Shown here: piece after piece, positions 22,547 to 34,674 of the stretch
How positions within the stretch are numbered: the first letter of the stretch is position 1
Layout: each line of letters opens with the position of its first letter
Origin: Uloborus plumipes
Taxonomy: Eukaryota > Arthropoda > Arachnida > Araneae > Uloboridae
Length of the DNA: 64,000 bases
Direction: 5' to 3'
Assembly (NCBI GenBank): GCA_038373865.1
Contig: JAXGGA010004745.1
Location: forward strand, 1 to 64,000
Position numbers and translations under genes: made by a program
Notes under the pieces: model-generated
Database searches by the model: none
What the model was told of the DNA's origin: nothing
Seen by the model: the letters and a program-made list of their open reading frames with translations, nothing else

Positions 22547-24600
22547 CCAAAGGACTCAATGTAATTGTTTTTAAATTTTCAAATTTTTTCGAAAAAAAAA
22601 ATCGAAAATTATTTACATTTTATACAAGTATTAAAAAAAATGTTTTTTGCTGTTCTTAAAACTCGCTATTATAATACAACTTTGTCGCTCCCACTCCCCA
22701 CAGAACTTGAGTTGTAGCATTTTAAAGCGCCGCTGGATTTTTTTTTTTTAGGGGGGTTTTAAGCGAATTTCAAAAATTTATTAATGAAAAACTCATGAAA
22801 GACGGATTTTTTTAGACTTATAAATAAATTCAAATTTTCAAACAGTAATATTGCTGAGCGTTTCCAAATCCGCGATGATAAGGTTGAGTGCCTTGTTTTG
22901 TTTTCATAGCGAATAATAAAGGAAGTTTTTACGGCTACCTGGCAATTATATGAAAACGGAACAATAAAAATTTTCCTCAGATCTGGGAAAAATGAAAAAA
23001 CGAAATATTTTTTGGAGAAAAAAATCTTAAATATCAGTAAATGAATTTTTGGTCTGGATGCGTTGTATTAGTATCTTATTTTTCAGCATTTCTTATTATC
23101 CATTTAGACTTTATAATTTATCTAATTGTCGGTTTATCTAGCTAGCAGACTGGTTTTTTTTAAATCTATATTAAAAACTTGTAAACAATTCTGTTACTGG
23201 TCCCTGTCTTGAAAGTTATTTAAATATCTCTTGTAGAAACAGAAAAAATCACTGGTGAAACACCCGGTGTTTTACTTCATTTCAATCAAAAAACAAACCT
23301 GTTTGGTTCGACAAAGACCACTTAATTGCCTTCTTTTTTCCCTCTTCCATTGTTTCCCCCATCTCTACAAAAACAACCTTTGGCATCCCTCATATTTTCA
23401 TTCCCCCTTTTTGAGAAGTTTATTGCCCCACGAAGAAATAAATTGAATCTCAAATGATTAGATTTCAGAAAAGCCCCACGCGTCGTTTTTAAAAGCAATT
23501 ATTTTTGTTAGCGTGTGCTGTATTTCAATGATTACAGGGCAATTTCATTAGTAACCGCCCGACATTCACAAAGCAAGTATTTTTTAACATACATCAAAAA
23601 TTATTCATTTTTAGAAAGATATCCTGCCGGGGTCATTGTTTTTTTTTTTCAGTTAAATTAAATGGTTCAGTTAAATTTCCAAAATGCATTTTGGATGATC
23701 TTTTAAGGGGTCATCTTACCTTAAAAATGACCATACGACCAAAAAAAATGTATTTTAAATCTAAAAGTTATTTTAAACACACGGAATGAAATGCGTGGCA
23801 TTAACTCAAATATTTAAAAATTAATGAGTGACTTTGGATCAAGCTCGCTATGTGTTCTAATTGAAAATCAAAACTTTAAAGAGCTTTTCCTCAATGATCA
23901 GTTTTCAGTATTTCTATGTTACTGGAATCGCTAAGGATTTCTTTCTCTTTAAGATACAGCTTTAAAACAATAAGCCTTTTGAATTTTGCTGATTGAAGAA
24001 GCCTTTTTTAAATTACTAAATTTTGTAGAGCTTTTTACACCTCTAGAAACAAAATTTTGTAAAAAATTTAAATGACTTTTTGCATAAAAGATCGCAATCA
24101 ATATATACGCGAATGAATACACATATTTTTGGAATTGATTCTTGTGATCATTTAGCAAAAAGAATTTTTGAAATAAGAGCGTTAGCAAAAAAGCCTCACA
24201 GTTTTTAAAAAATAGAAATTTTCTTTAAATTTTCAAATTTTCAAAAAAAAAAAAAAAAATGGGCAGTATTTTTCATGTTAGAAAATAAATTATTTGTTGT
24301 TCAATCAGCGTAGAAACAAAGAATTACATCTTTTTCGTAAATTTAAGAAAAGTGTTATAAAGGTAGCATGTACAAAATTTTTAAAGAATAAACATATTCG
24401 ATACAAAAATACAGCTGTGTCTTGAGTCTCTTTGCATCCAATGAAAACATTAAAAAATGCGCTTACTCATACTTAGTTAAAGTAATAGGATCTGTAGCAA
24501 AACGTTGGTGAATGATCGAGTCTGATTTGTCGCGCACGTGAAGGTGGAACGGCCAGTCTGGTTCTGAGGTACAGAATTGCTATCAAAAAATGTGAATCTC
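21980..24600. other. No recognised gene
   Basis: AT-rich sequence with a long T run at about 22516-22540 and an A run near 24243-24259. Short frames show no family similarity. Confidence 0.4.
24555..24574. repeat. Solo end of the 142-bp hairpin MITE
   Basis: AGTCTGGTTCTGAGGTACAG is identical to the right terminus of the elements at 7004 and 11387. The rest of the element is missing. Confidence 0.65.
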
Positions 24601-24619
24601 TGCTTACTCTTCTCTCTCC

Positions 24620-24886
24620 AGGAACCAAGTCGGAACCCAGTATCGTAACCGAACCGTAAAGACCGAACATTTTCGCGACACCTCACGACTGATTTACGAC
24701 GTATGAAACGAAAACGAAACTTTCCGCTCATGAGAAACCCACCATTGTACCACAGACGACTCTCATTGTCTGCTAAACCCTTCCTTGCTCACTTTCAGAC
24801 ATAGGAAGACGAAGTGCTATACACTTGTTTTGGTTTGCTCCCGCCCGCATTGTTCCACCAGAAGAGCCGATAACCCCGGCAATAAA
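24620..24886 (+). other. Weak candidate terminal exon on the plus strand
   Basis: A strong pyrimidine tract ending CTCTCTCCAG at 24619 looks like a 3' splice site. From there one frame is open for 27 codons (NQVGTQYRNRTVKTEHFRDT and 7 more residues) to a TGA at 24702-24704. An AATAAA at about 24881-24886 could be the poly(A) signal. The segment is richer in G, C and CpG than its surroundings. No upstream plus-strand exon was identified and the protein is not recognised. A minus-strand reading (ATG at 24731) is also open, so the strand is not secure. Confidence 0.25.
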
Positions 24887-25149
24887 AAAAAAAGAAATCT
24901 TCCTTTATTGTTGCCTCTGCGAACTAATGTCCTTAATGGAGGGGTTTTGCAGGATTTGAGAATCAGATTTTGAGGGTCAGGGCGAAATTCCACGAGAATG
25001 AGGAGGTGTCGGAGGGGAGGAAGCAGTTGGCTGCTGATCTGGATCAGGTCCTGTTTTGTTTTGACTTTTCCTTCCGATTTTATGATGCAATTATGAGTGT
25101 GGTAGAGTGGCTAATGGTCTGTTTTGTGGTAGTAAAATCTGGACCGAAA

Positions 25150-26064
25150 TAACAAGTCTCGGTAAGTTACTTTGTTTGAATTTTACTGGGGAATTAACAA
25201 TAAGCCAGTAGTTCATTGAGGCCACGAACTTTTTGGAACAAAACAAACACAACAGTATTGCCGCGGAACCAACCATGAAAAGAATAAAACTTGTTGCCAT
25301 AGCGAAACTGTAGTAGCAAGTAGCAATTTCACATAGCAAAACAATAGTTCGAGTACAAATAAAATTGAAGGAATAAAGGTCAAATATAAACACATAACAA
25401 AAACCTGTTCTAACCATATGTGTCTAGAGATATCTAGCAACAGACACTGTTCACTTTTTATTTAATTAGCAGAATCGATCATAAAATATTAATCAGCAAG
25501 AAAAAAATGTTTCAACTGCAGTGACAAGACAATCAAAGTAAAAGCTAAAACTGACATGAAGCACTTTAAACGACTTAAATCTTTGAAGGGTTAAAACATT
25601 TTGTCTTAAATTCACAAAGAGGCATCTCCGTTTCCTTCATTTTCAACGTTTCTTTTAAAATTCCTCTCTGTTTCTTAGTCGGCATTGTAAACTGGGTGCA
25701 ACTAACAATATTACTCCAATCGATTAAGTAATCAAATAACTTGTGGAGTAAAAATAAGGTGACTCAGAAGTTCACGACGGGATTTAAGACTAAGATCATT
25801 GTAAATATTACATAAATACGAGTAAGAACATTTTGGAGTAGCATTTATTAGTTCTGAAATATATGAAGAATAAATAAGTCAGATTAAACCTGCTCAAGGA
25901 TTTTAGCTTTAGTTTTAAAATGGAGTCCTAAATAATACTACAGTATTTCAGCATACTGCACATAAGGCAAAGGTTAAAGTTTTCCGAGCTTGTAGTTTAG
26001 AGAAATCTCATTTTACGCGTCAGAAAGCTAACTCTATATGCCTTAAGAATGATGCTCATGTGGG
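25150..26064. other. No recognised gene
   Basis: AT-rich sequence. A 108-codon minus-strand frame (25091-25417) is hydrophobic but has no family match I can name and no splice or promoter support. Confidence 0.4.
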
Positions 26065-26539
26065 GTGTACAATAGGGTGGAGCGAAAAAAATGAATTTTT
26101 GATTTTCGTAAACGGGTACCTTTCATTTACTGTGAATGAGGATAAGTAACAATTCTGTAAAATATTTCACTTTTGCGACGTAATCTTTAGTCTGCGCATT
26201 TGGCCTAAAGTTTTGAAATTTTTGATTTTTTTTAGATTTTTCAAATTTTTAAAAAAAAATTTCAAATGATAAAAATAGTGACGGGTGGTTACTAAATGAA
26301 AGAAAAAGGTTTGAAATATACAAGAAATTTTTTAAAACCATTTTAGATTATGATTTCAGTCTGCGCATTAGGCCAAAAGTTCATCAAATTTTCAGAAATT
26401 TCCGATATTTTCAATGTTGAGCAAAAACTTTATAATTCAATATTTCCTCTCAATAATTACTTAAAGTGCCTTAGAAACATTTTCTTAATCATTTTGTTGT
26501 TTTTTTGAACTACTCAACTCTTTGCTTGCTCATTGAAAT

Positions 26540-26883
26540 TACCCAGGACTCACCACGAGGAAGTGGCAGCACTTTGGATGCCACCCGAGCTCCCCATGCT
26601 TCCAACCAATGAGAGCACACATTTACATTTATTTGACAAGTCAGAAACAATAAATTGTTTCTTGGAGTAGGATATTGTTTGCATTGGTTTTGATGGATGC
26701 ACTACAAAGGCAGGAAAATACAAAAGTGTAATACGGAAACTGGAAGAAAAACTTGGTAGACCTCTTTAATGGGACATTTGCCAATTACATTTAAATGAAC
26801 TTAATTTGCTGCATTTTCTGCAAAAGCTAGATGGACCTACCAGTGGACCAAAGTGATTTTGGGCCTGTTGGACGAAGCTAAAC
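26540..26883 (+). pseudogene. Decayed hAT-like transposase fragment
   Basis: One plus-strand frame reads LPRTHHEEVAALWMPPELPM near 26540. It continues through KSVIRKLEEKLGRPL, a stop, WDICQLHLNELNLLHFLQ and KLDGPTSGPK. The pattern (LEE.LGRPL, then hLH.NEL.L.H, then LDG.TSGP) matches a transposase-like family I know from arthropod genomes, usually annotated as uncharacterised. Stops interrupt the frame at 26668 (TAG), 26767 (TAA) and 26854 (TGA), so it is non-functional. The first ~35 codons are repeated in inverted orientation in the right arm (minus strand, about 28400-28304). Confidence 0.65.
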
Positions 26884-27295
26884 AACATGTTATACTTTCA
26901 AATCAGTTCAATATGAACCTATAGTATTTGTCATTGATCAGATTGAATTTAACAATAAAAATGATTCAAGTACTGAGCAACAGTAACTTCATGAGATGAG
27001 CAAGGTAATTTTGACCGGAAAAGTATCCAAAAAAACATGAAACAGAAGTCCAAGAAAGCTTTCCCAAGCCAGATGTTGACTACAGTTAACATAATCTTTA
27101 GATTATAATTTTTAAAAGAGTTCATAACTTTCGCGGTAAAAGTGTCCTTGCTCTTTTAGGATGAAGTGCAGACGGTACTAATTTAGCTATGAATTTGCGT
27201 GAGATTATAAAGATTATCTCCCCGGGAAAAAGCAGAAAATTGCATTCACATCTATTCAAAACAATGTATACTTTGCACCCAAGAAATATGCTGTT

Positions 27296-27858
<563 letters not shown>

Positions 27859-29095
27859 TTAGTTCATAAGAGAAAGCATATAAAGAAACTTGTTTTAAAA
27901 GACTAAAAACAAACAAGCAAACAAGTGAGAACGCTTCAGATCCCAAAAATAGATAAAAATCTATTTTTATACATTACATACATAAATTAAAAGTCAGTAT
28001 ACATCGATATGATTTCTTGTCATGATGTGGAAATTACAAAGCCACCTTTTACAAGTAATTTAACGCAATATTTACAAAGATTATGGAAGCTGAGAATTTA
28101 AATATGATTTCTGAATGCGCTCTTTTTAAACTGCCATTCAAGACTCAATCAGTTGAAAGAGCTGTCAAATAGGTCACAAGCTCTTCAAAATTGGTATATA
28201 ATCACAGGAAAAGAAAAAGTTTAGTAAAAACCAGGATATCTGACACAAATATTTGATCAATTTAAGACACAAAGGAACAATTTAACTGTGAAAGAGTATC
28301 TAAGAAATGTAAATGCGTGCTCGCATTGGTTGGAAGGAAGGGTTCACGTGTAGGACTAGAAGTGCGGTCACCTCCTCGTGGTGAGTCCTGGGTAGTTCCA
28401 CACGAGCTAGCGAAGAGTTTATGGGGTCAAAGTAATAACAAAATGAATAAAAACAGGTTTGAAGACACTTCAAGTGAATATTGAGAGGAAATACTGAGTT
28501 AAAAAATGTTGAAAATATCAGAAATTTTGGGAAATTTGATGAACTTTGAGCGTAATGCACGAACTGAAATCATATTCTAAAATGGTTTTAAAAAATTCCT
28601 TGCATATTTCAAACCTTTTTCTTCCATTTAATAACCACCCGTCACTAGTTTTATCATTTGCAATATTTTTTTAAAAAATTTGAAAAATCTAAAAAAAATC
28701 AAAAATTTCAAAACTTTAGGCCAAATGCGCAGACTAAAGATGACGTCGCAAAAGTGAAATATTTTACAGAATTGTTACTTATCCTCATTCACAGTAAATG
28801 AAAGGTACCCGTTTACGAAAATCAAAAATTCATTTTTTTCGCTCCACCCTAGTGTACAATCTAGCTTATTGCTTAGTATTAAAAATGACACGAAAATGCG
28901 TAACAAAGTAAAAAAGCAACAAATATTGTTTGTAGATTTTACGAGAATGAATAAATTGCTTAGATAAATTTAGAACAGGGGTGCCATCCCCCCCCCCCCA
29001 AGCTTAATGGCGCAAATTCCCCCCCAAAATTTTCACAACCCATTGTACTTTTTACTTTCATCCCTCTTCTTTATTTTATTTATTTTTTTAATATA

Positions 29096-29711
29096 GTTAC
29101 AAATCTTGTAAATAGTTGTTGTTTTTCCTGCCAAGCATCATTTTCATTAGTTTTGGTTTTATCTGTCGTCATGTTGCAAAAGTATCTGAAGATATCACTT
29201 TTATCACTTGTATACCGGCCCTGTAACACTTTGTAGTTTTTACACTTGCCCTAACTTTAATAAGCGTGAAGACATTTTCGCGCTGAGTGTGTTTTTGTTT
29301 TCTTTTTACTAGAAGTTTCGTGAATGGATTGTTCGAATTTATGAATAAACAGAGTACTCCAGATATTTCTAGAACGTAGTAGAAATGTCCTTCCGAGTAT
29401 AAATAGCTGGCCTTGAACACAAGTCAGTTAGTTTTTCTCAGATGTGATTTCTGAGATGCTCGTTTTCGTTCGCTTGGGCGAATGGTTGTTTTGCTTTTGT
29501 AATTGCTTAATTACTGTTCACGTTAGATACGTGGTGCTGAGTTACTGTTGAGAGTACATTGTACTGTTTCGCTACCTAATTGCTGGATGTTTAGCAATTG
29601 TTTCCTGCTTTATTGTAAATAGTGTACATACTTGTAAATAAATTTATAGTTACTTCCTCAAGATTGGAATGCTCATTTAAAGAAAGTTGAAGGTGCTACG
29701 GACTCGTTACA
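29096..29711 (+). repeat. 5' LTR (about 616 bp)
   Basis: It starts GTTACAAATCTTG (the expected first T is missing or changed) and ends CGTTACA. U3 holds TATAAATAG at 29398-29406. An initiator-like TCAGTTA follows with its A at 29426, 28 bases downstream, which probably marks the start of R. AATAAA at 29637-29642 is the likely poly(A) signal. Confidence 0.95.
29398..29430 (+). promoter_or_regulatory. LTR core promoter (TATA plus initiator)
   Basis: TATAAATAG is followed after normal spacing by GTCAGTTA, which matches the arthropod initiator consensus TCAGT. In the 3' LTR the TATA region reads TATAAAAAG. Confidence 0.7.
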
Positions 29712-29715
29712 ATTT

Positions 29716-29733
29716 TGGCGCCCAACGTGGGGC
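29716..29733 (+). other. Primer-binding site, tRNA-Lys type
   Basis: TGGCGCCCAACGTGGGGC begins four bases after the 5' LTR. It matches the 3' end expected of tRNA-Lys (the Lys1,2-type primer site), the primer for minus-strand DNA synthesis. Confidence 0.85.
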
Positions 29734-29808
29734 ATCTTCAAGGACTTTCTTGGAATTATCTGTGAACTCGGACTTTTCTTCCTAAGGACTTTTTGACTTC
29801 AGAATTTT

Positions 29809-31075
29809 ATGGTGATTACTCGAGCAATGGATGAACAACTGAAAAAACTCCTTGATGCGATCAACGCTGTTAAAATTGACCTCAAGAATGATATGGCGAT
29901 TATGGCTACTAATCAAGAACAATTAAAAAATGATCTGGTTACTAATCAAGAACAGTTAAAAAGTGATCTGGCTACTAATCAAGAACAATTAAAGAGTGAT
30001 TTAACCGCTAGCATAACTTCAAGTCAAGAAGAAATTAAGAGCGATCTAACGTCAATGAAAAGTTTGGTGGAAACTAAATTTATCAACATGGAAAATAAAG
30101 TGGAGGCTCTAGAAGATCGAATCATCACAGTAGAAAACCATGTGGAAAAGAAAATTAAAGAATTTGAATCAAAGTTATCAGGATCCTGCAACAACTCAGA
30201 CAGCGTTGAGAACCGAATCACCACAGTAGAAAACCATATGGAAAAGAAAATTAAAGAACTTGAATCGAAGTTATCAGCATCCTGCAACAACTCAAGTGAC
30301 TGTGTAGCTGCAGCTGGAACTTCTCGTCCATCCATCAAACTGGCCACGTTTGACGGGAAGACCTCGTGGAATATTTACAAGAAGCAGTTCCTCATCGTTG
30401 CAGAAGCAAACTCCTGGGACTCTTCCACGAAAGCCTGTCAACTTGCAGCCTCGCTGAGAGGGGATGCAGCTGAAATACTACAGACCTTCCCAGAGGATAA
30501 GCACCGTGACTTCGAAGCCTTATCATCGGCCTTGGAGCTTCGCTTTGGCGAAGCATGCAAAAAAGAATTCAGAAAAACTCCAGCTGAAATCCCGACTCCA
30601 GAGGGCTGGAGAGACTCTGCAAGTTTTTGCAGCAGACGTTGAGAGGCTTTCCCATCTCGCCTTCTCGAACTGTCCTTTGGATGTTCGCGATAGCCTGGCC
30701 CTGAACTACTTCATAGACGGAGTGCGAAGTCCAGAAATTCAGACGGCTCTCCGGATGGCGGACATCAAAGATCTTAAATCCGGTCTGGTCTACGCAATGA
30801 AGTTCGAGGCTGCACAGCAAACATCCCGCAAGGATCGCCATTCAATCAGGGGCTTGGAAGTGAGTGCCCAGGATTCGAACTCAACTCGTCTCTCGGAAAT
30901 TGAGCGACAAATCAAAGAGATGTCGGGGACCCTGAAGAAGGCTCGCAAAGACCAAAGTGGACAACCACTGAAGTGCTGGAAATGTGGCGGTGAGGGCCAC
31001 GTACGAAGGAACTGCGAAGCCCGCCAAGAAACAAGAGGGAAGGGTACCTCTTCCTCTTCAGCTCAGGAAAACTAA
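29809..31075 (+). pseudogene. gag: gag of the Ty3/Gypsy element, frameshifted
   Basis: Gag would form the retrotransposon particle and bind its RNA. The first part (ATG at 29809) is a coiled-coil rich in NQEQLKSDL repeats. A ~33-residue segment (ENRITTVENH to the CNNS motif) is duplicated in tandem. It continues into the capsid-like core with KLATFDGKTSWNIYKKQF and ends at a premature stop at 30642. The rest of the family pattern (LQRAGETLQVFAADVERL, then FIDGVRSPEI) continues in the +2 frame to 31075. It ends with a CCHC zinc knuckle CWKCGGEGHVRRNC (30974-31015). The break lies at about 30575-30600, near two A-rich runs, and looks like a single-base indel. The 3' end overlaps pol. Confidence 0.9.
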
Positions 31076-34000
31076 GCTATGGCAATCTCGCGGGGCGGAG
31101 GTCGCCAAATTGGAATGAGCCCCATCCTAAAGTTTTCCAGATTTCCTCAAGAAGTGACGGCTGCAACGGACTCTTCATTTACGCTTATGTGAATGGGTTT
31201 CCCTGCGAAATGATTGTGGATACAGGAGCCAACGTTACCATCATTAGGCCTGATGTGGCTCGTCAATTTGGACTCAAGATCTTATGGACGCCGCCCTGCG
31301 TTACTCTCCAAACTGTGACAGGTGACAAAATCGAGATTGAAGGAAAAGTGAACTTAGAAATAATGTTCGGAAGCGCCACTTACCATCACACGGCATTCGT
31401 CGCTGACATTACAGATCCCTTCATTCTCGGACTGGACTTTTTGAGAAAATTTGATTTTTCTATCGACTTTAAAAATAATGAGCTGCACTCGATGAGGGAA
31501 GACATAGCAATTTTCAATGCTGAAAATAACTTAAAATCCGCTCATCAAATAATAGCCCAAACAGATTTATTGATTCCCCCAAGATCAGAAATACTAATAC
31601 CTGGCTCCATCAAGGAAAACAACAGCTTTAAATTCGGCCTCATTGAATATCCTAACCAGAATAATAGCCCAAAAGGAGTACTAGTGGCATCTACGCTTGT
31701 GGACCTTTCAAGGAATGCAGTTCCTGTGAGAGTCGCCAATGTAAGTGAAAGACCGAGGAATATCAAGAAAGGAGAAGTGTTGGCAACTTGTACTCCCGTA
31801 AACTGCATCATCAGAAGAATTGATTCCTCCGAGACTGTGTCTTCCGAATCCTTGACTTCGAAATTAATTGGGAGTGCAGCATTATCGAAGGATCAAAGAT
31901 ACGCTGCGGAAAAATTGGTGGACGACTTCAAGCAGGTGTTTTCATCTACATCCGAAGATGTTGGTCGCACGAGTTTAACGCAGCATAGGATCGACACTGG
32001 AGATCATCCCCCTATCAAGCAGCATCCAAGACGACTACCGTTCGCCAAGAAGGAAGAGGTTGAGATCCTCTTGAAAGAGATGCAGGAGAATGACGTCATC
32101 GAACCCTCATCCAGTCCTTGGGCATCCCCTATCGTCTTGGTCCGAAAGAAAGACGGCTCCACCAGATTTTGTGTTGACTACCGACGCCTGAATGACATCA
32201 CCAAGAAGGACAGTTACCCTCTTCCACGGATCGATGACACTCTGGACACCCTTTCCGGACACAAGTGGTTTTCGACCCTGGATTTAAAGAGCGGCTACTG
32301 GCAGGTGGAGATACACCCCGACGACCGAGAGAAGACGGCGTTTACAACCGGACAAGGCTTGTGGCAGTTTAAAGTGATGCCCTTCGGCCTCTGCAATGCA
32401 CCAGCCACGTTCGAGCGTCTTATGGAATCAGTGCTACGAGGACTCTCTTATGAATCCTGTCTTGTCTACTTGGACGACATCATCATCATAGGACGCAGTT
32501 TTGAGGAACATTTGGCTAATCTTAGGAAGGTGCTGCAAAAGCTTAAGGAAGCCAACCTGAAGTTAAGCCCGTCCAAATGTAATTTGTTCCGCCGTGAGGT
32601 GAACTACCTTGGTCACATTATCTCTTCTGAGGGTGTACGAACAGATCCAGATAAGGTATCTGCAGTCAAGAATTGGAGCCGCCCCGAAAATGTCCATCAG
32701 CTGCGAAGTTTCCTGGGGCTCTGCACGTACTACAGGAAGTTTGTGAAGGGTTTTTCCAATATTGCACGACCTTTGCATAAGCTGACGGAGAGCAAACAAA
32801 AATTTGAATGGTCCAAAGAATGCGAGGATGCATTTCTACAGCTGAAGGAGGCTTTAACATCAACGCCTATTCTCTCTTATCCTCAGCCTGAAAAATCCTT
32901 CATACTTGACACTGATGCGAGCCACGAGAGCGTTGGAGCTGTTTTATCTCAAGAAATAGACGGTAACGAACATGTCATCGCCTACTGGAGCAAATGCTTA
33001 TCCAAGTCGGAGCGAAATTATTGTGTCACGAGAAAGGAATTGCTCGCCATAGTTAAAGCTGTAGAACATTTCCATCATTACCTCTACGGCCGTAAATTCC
33101 TGCTCCGGACCGATCATGCCTCTTTAACTTGGCTTTTGAATTTCAAGAATCCAGAGGGCCAGGTAGCCAGGTGGATACAGCGGCTCCAGGAATATGACAT
33201 CGAGATTAAGCACCGAAAAGGTTTGTCACACGGTAATGCTGACGCATTATCAAGAAGACCTTGTTCCGAGAACTGCCATTATTGCTCCCGAATAGAGAAA
33301 CAGTACGGGACGACAATCCCTACTGCCTGTCAAGTTACTGCTACTTCATCATCTTCAGATCCTGATCCATGGAGTGACGACCAAGTAAGAAAAGATCAGC
33401 TTGAAGACCCAGACCTAAAGCCTATCATAGAGTTAATGGAAAAGGACAGTCGGCGACCTAGTTGGCAAGACGTTTCTATCTACAGTCCTGCAACGAAAAG
33501 ATACTGGGCTCTATGGAAATCTCTCCAGTTGCGAAATGGCGTCCTGTATCGGAAATGGGAATCTGACGATGGTAAAGCATTCAAATGGCAGTTACTCCTT
33601 CCCAGATCAAGAATTCCAGACGTTCTAAAGGAATTGCACAGTAGTCCGACTGGAGGACACTTTGGTATCTTGAAAACCCTCCACAAGGTTCGAGAGCGCT
33701 TCTTCTGGAGCAAGGCGAAGGATGACGTAGAGAAGTGGTGTCATTCTTGTGACGCCTGTGCTGCCCGTAAAGGACCGAAGAGAAGAAGCCGCGGGAAGCT
33801 ACATCTTTACAACGTAGGAGCTCCTTTCGAACGAATCGGGATCGACATTCTTGGTCCTCTACCGAAAACTACTGATGGGAACAAATACATCCTCGTTTCC
33901 ATTGACTATTTCACCAAATGGCCCGAAGCATATTCCATTCCGGATCAAGAAGCTACCACTGTAGCAGAGACTCTAGTCCAGCATTGGATCTCGAGATATG

Positions 34001-34674
34001 GGACACCTTTGCAGATCCATTCCGATCAGGGAAGAAACTTCATCTCTGCTGTGTTTAAGGGCCTATGTGAAATCCTCAAAATTGAGAAAACTCGAACGAC
34101 ACCACTACACCCACAATCGGACGGCATGGTGGAGAGATTCAACAGGACAATCCTTAATAATCTCTCGCTTATGGTCTCCAAAAATCAACAGGATTGGGAC
34201 AAGAAACTTCCTCTGTTCCTGCTGGCCTACCGCAGTGCTGTCCACGAGACCACCGGATATTCCCCATCACAGATGCTCTTCGGCCGAGAGCTTCGGCTGC
34301 CTTGTGATCTCGTCTTCGGTCTCCCTCCAGATGCGCCTTCATCGCCTGAGGAGTACGTCCAGGATCTCCAGGCCCGGTTGGAGGACGTTCATCACTTCGC
34401 ACGGGAGCGAATCAACATCGCGACGGAGAAGATGAAGACCCGATACGACACAAGGTCCACTGGTCATGACTTTCAAGAAGGTGACAAGGTGTGGCTATGG
34501 AATCCCATCCGACGTAAAGGTCTGTCACCCAAATTGCAGTCGCATTGGGATGGACCCTACACAGTCCTTCACCGGCTGAACGACGTCGTAGTGAGGATCC
34601 AGAAGTCATCACATTCAAAACCCAGAGTTGTACATTATGATCGGCTAGCCCCATACTATGGCCATAGTTCGTAA
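30994..34674 (+). CDS. pol: pol polyprotein (protease, RT, RNase H, integrase), intact
   Basis: This enzyme precursor of the retrotransposon is open from 30994 to TAA at 34674, one frame back from the 3' part of gag and overlapping it by 82 bases. It is probably made by -1 frameshifting as Gag-Pol; no classical slippery heptamer was obvious. Counting from the GTG codon at 31189, the protease motif DTGA is at residues 11-14. Reverse transcriptase spans about 280-470 with active-site YLDD at 427-430. RNase H begins near DTDAS (574-578). The integrase zinc finger H817, H824, C854, C857 follows. The integrase core has D886, D946 and E982, and the last two have the canonical 35 residues between them. 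A GPY/F-type motif (HWDGPYTVL) lies near the C-terminus. All catalytic residues are present. It resembles 412/17.6-type arthropod elements. Confidence 0.95.
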   Translation, partial: GPRTKELRSPPRNKREGYLFLFSSGKLSYGNLAGRRSPNWNEPHPKVFQISSRSDGCNGLFIYAYVNGFPCEMIVDTGANVTIIRPDVARQFGLKILWTPPCVTLQTVTGDKIEIEGKVNLEIMFGSATYHHTAFVADITDPFILGLDFLRKFDFSIDFKNNELHSMREDIAIFNAENNLKSAHQIIAQTDLLIPPRSEILIPGSIKENNSFKFGLIEYPNQNNSPKGVLVASTLVDLSRNAVPVRVANVSERPRNIKKGEVLATCTPVNCIIRRIDSSETVSSESLTSKLIGSAALSKDQRYAAEKLVDDFKQVFSSTSEDVGRTSLTQHRIDTGDHPPIKQHPRRLPFAKKEEVEILLKEMQENDVIEPSSSPWASPIVLVRKKDGSTRFCVDYRRLNDITKKDSYPLPRIDDTLDTLSGHKWFSTLDLKSGYWQVEIHPDDREKTAFTTGQGLWQFKVMPFGLCNAPATFERLMESVLRGLSYESCLVYLDDIIIIGRSFEEHLANLRKVLQKLKEANLKLSPSKCNLFRREVNYLGHIISSEGVRTDPDKVSAVKNWSRPENVHQLRSFLGLCTYYRKFVKGFSNIARPLHKLTESKQKFEWSKECEDAFLQLKEALTSTPILSYPQPEKSFILDTDASHESVGAVLSQEIDGNEHVIAYWSKCLSKSERNYCVTRKELLAIVKAVEHFHHYLYGRKFLLRTDHASLTWLLNFKNPEGQVARWIQRLQEYDIEIKHRKGLSHGNADALSRRPCSENCHYCSRIEKQYGTTIPTACQVTATSSSSDPDPWSDDQVRKDQLEDPDLKPIIELMEKDSRRPSWQDVSIYSPATKRYWALWKSLQLRNGVLYRKWESDDGKAFKWQLLLPRSRIPDVLKELHSSPTGGHFGILKTLHKVRERFFWSKAKDDVEKWCHSCDACAARKGPKRRSRGKLHLYNVGAPFERIGIDILGPLPKTTDGNKYILVSIDYFTKWPEAYSIPDQEATTVAETLVQHWISRYGTPLQIHSDQGRNFISAVFKGLCEILKIEKTRTTPLHPQSDGMVERFNRTILNNLSLMVSKNQQDWDKKLPLFLLAYRSAVHETTGYSPSQMLFGRELRLPCDLVFGLPPDAPSSPEEYVQDLQARLEDVHHFARERINIATEKMKTRYDTRSTGHDFQEGDKVWLWNPIRRKGLSPKLQSHWDGPYTVLHRLNDVVVRIQKSSHSKPRVVHYDRLAPYYGHSS

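Noticed and set aside
30024..34654. Long antisense and alternative frames across the retrotransposon
   Set aside because: They are shadows of gag and pol in other frames, with no independent support.
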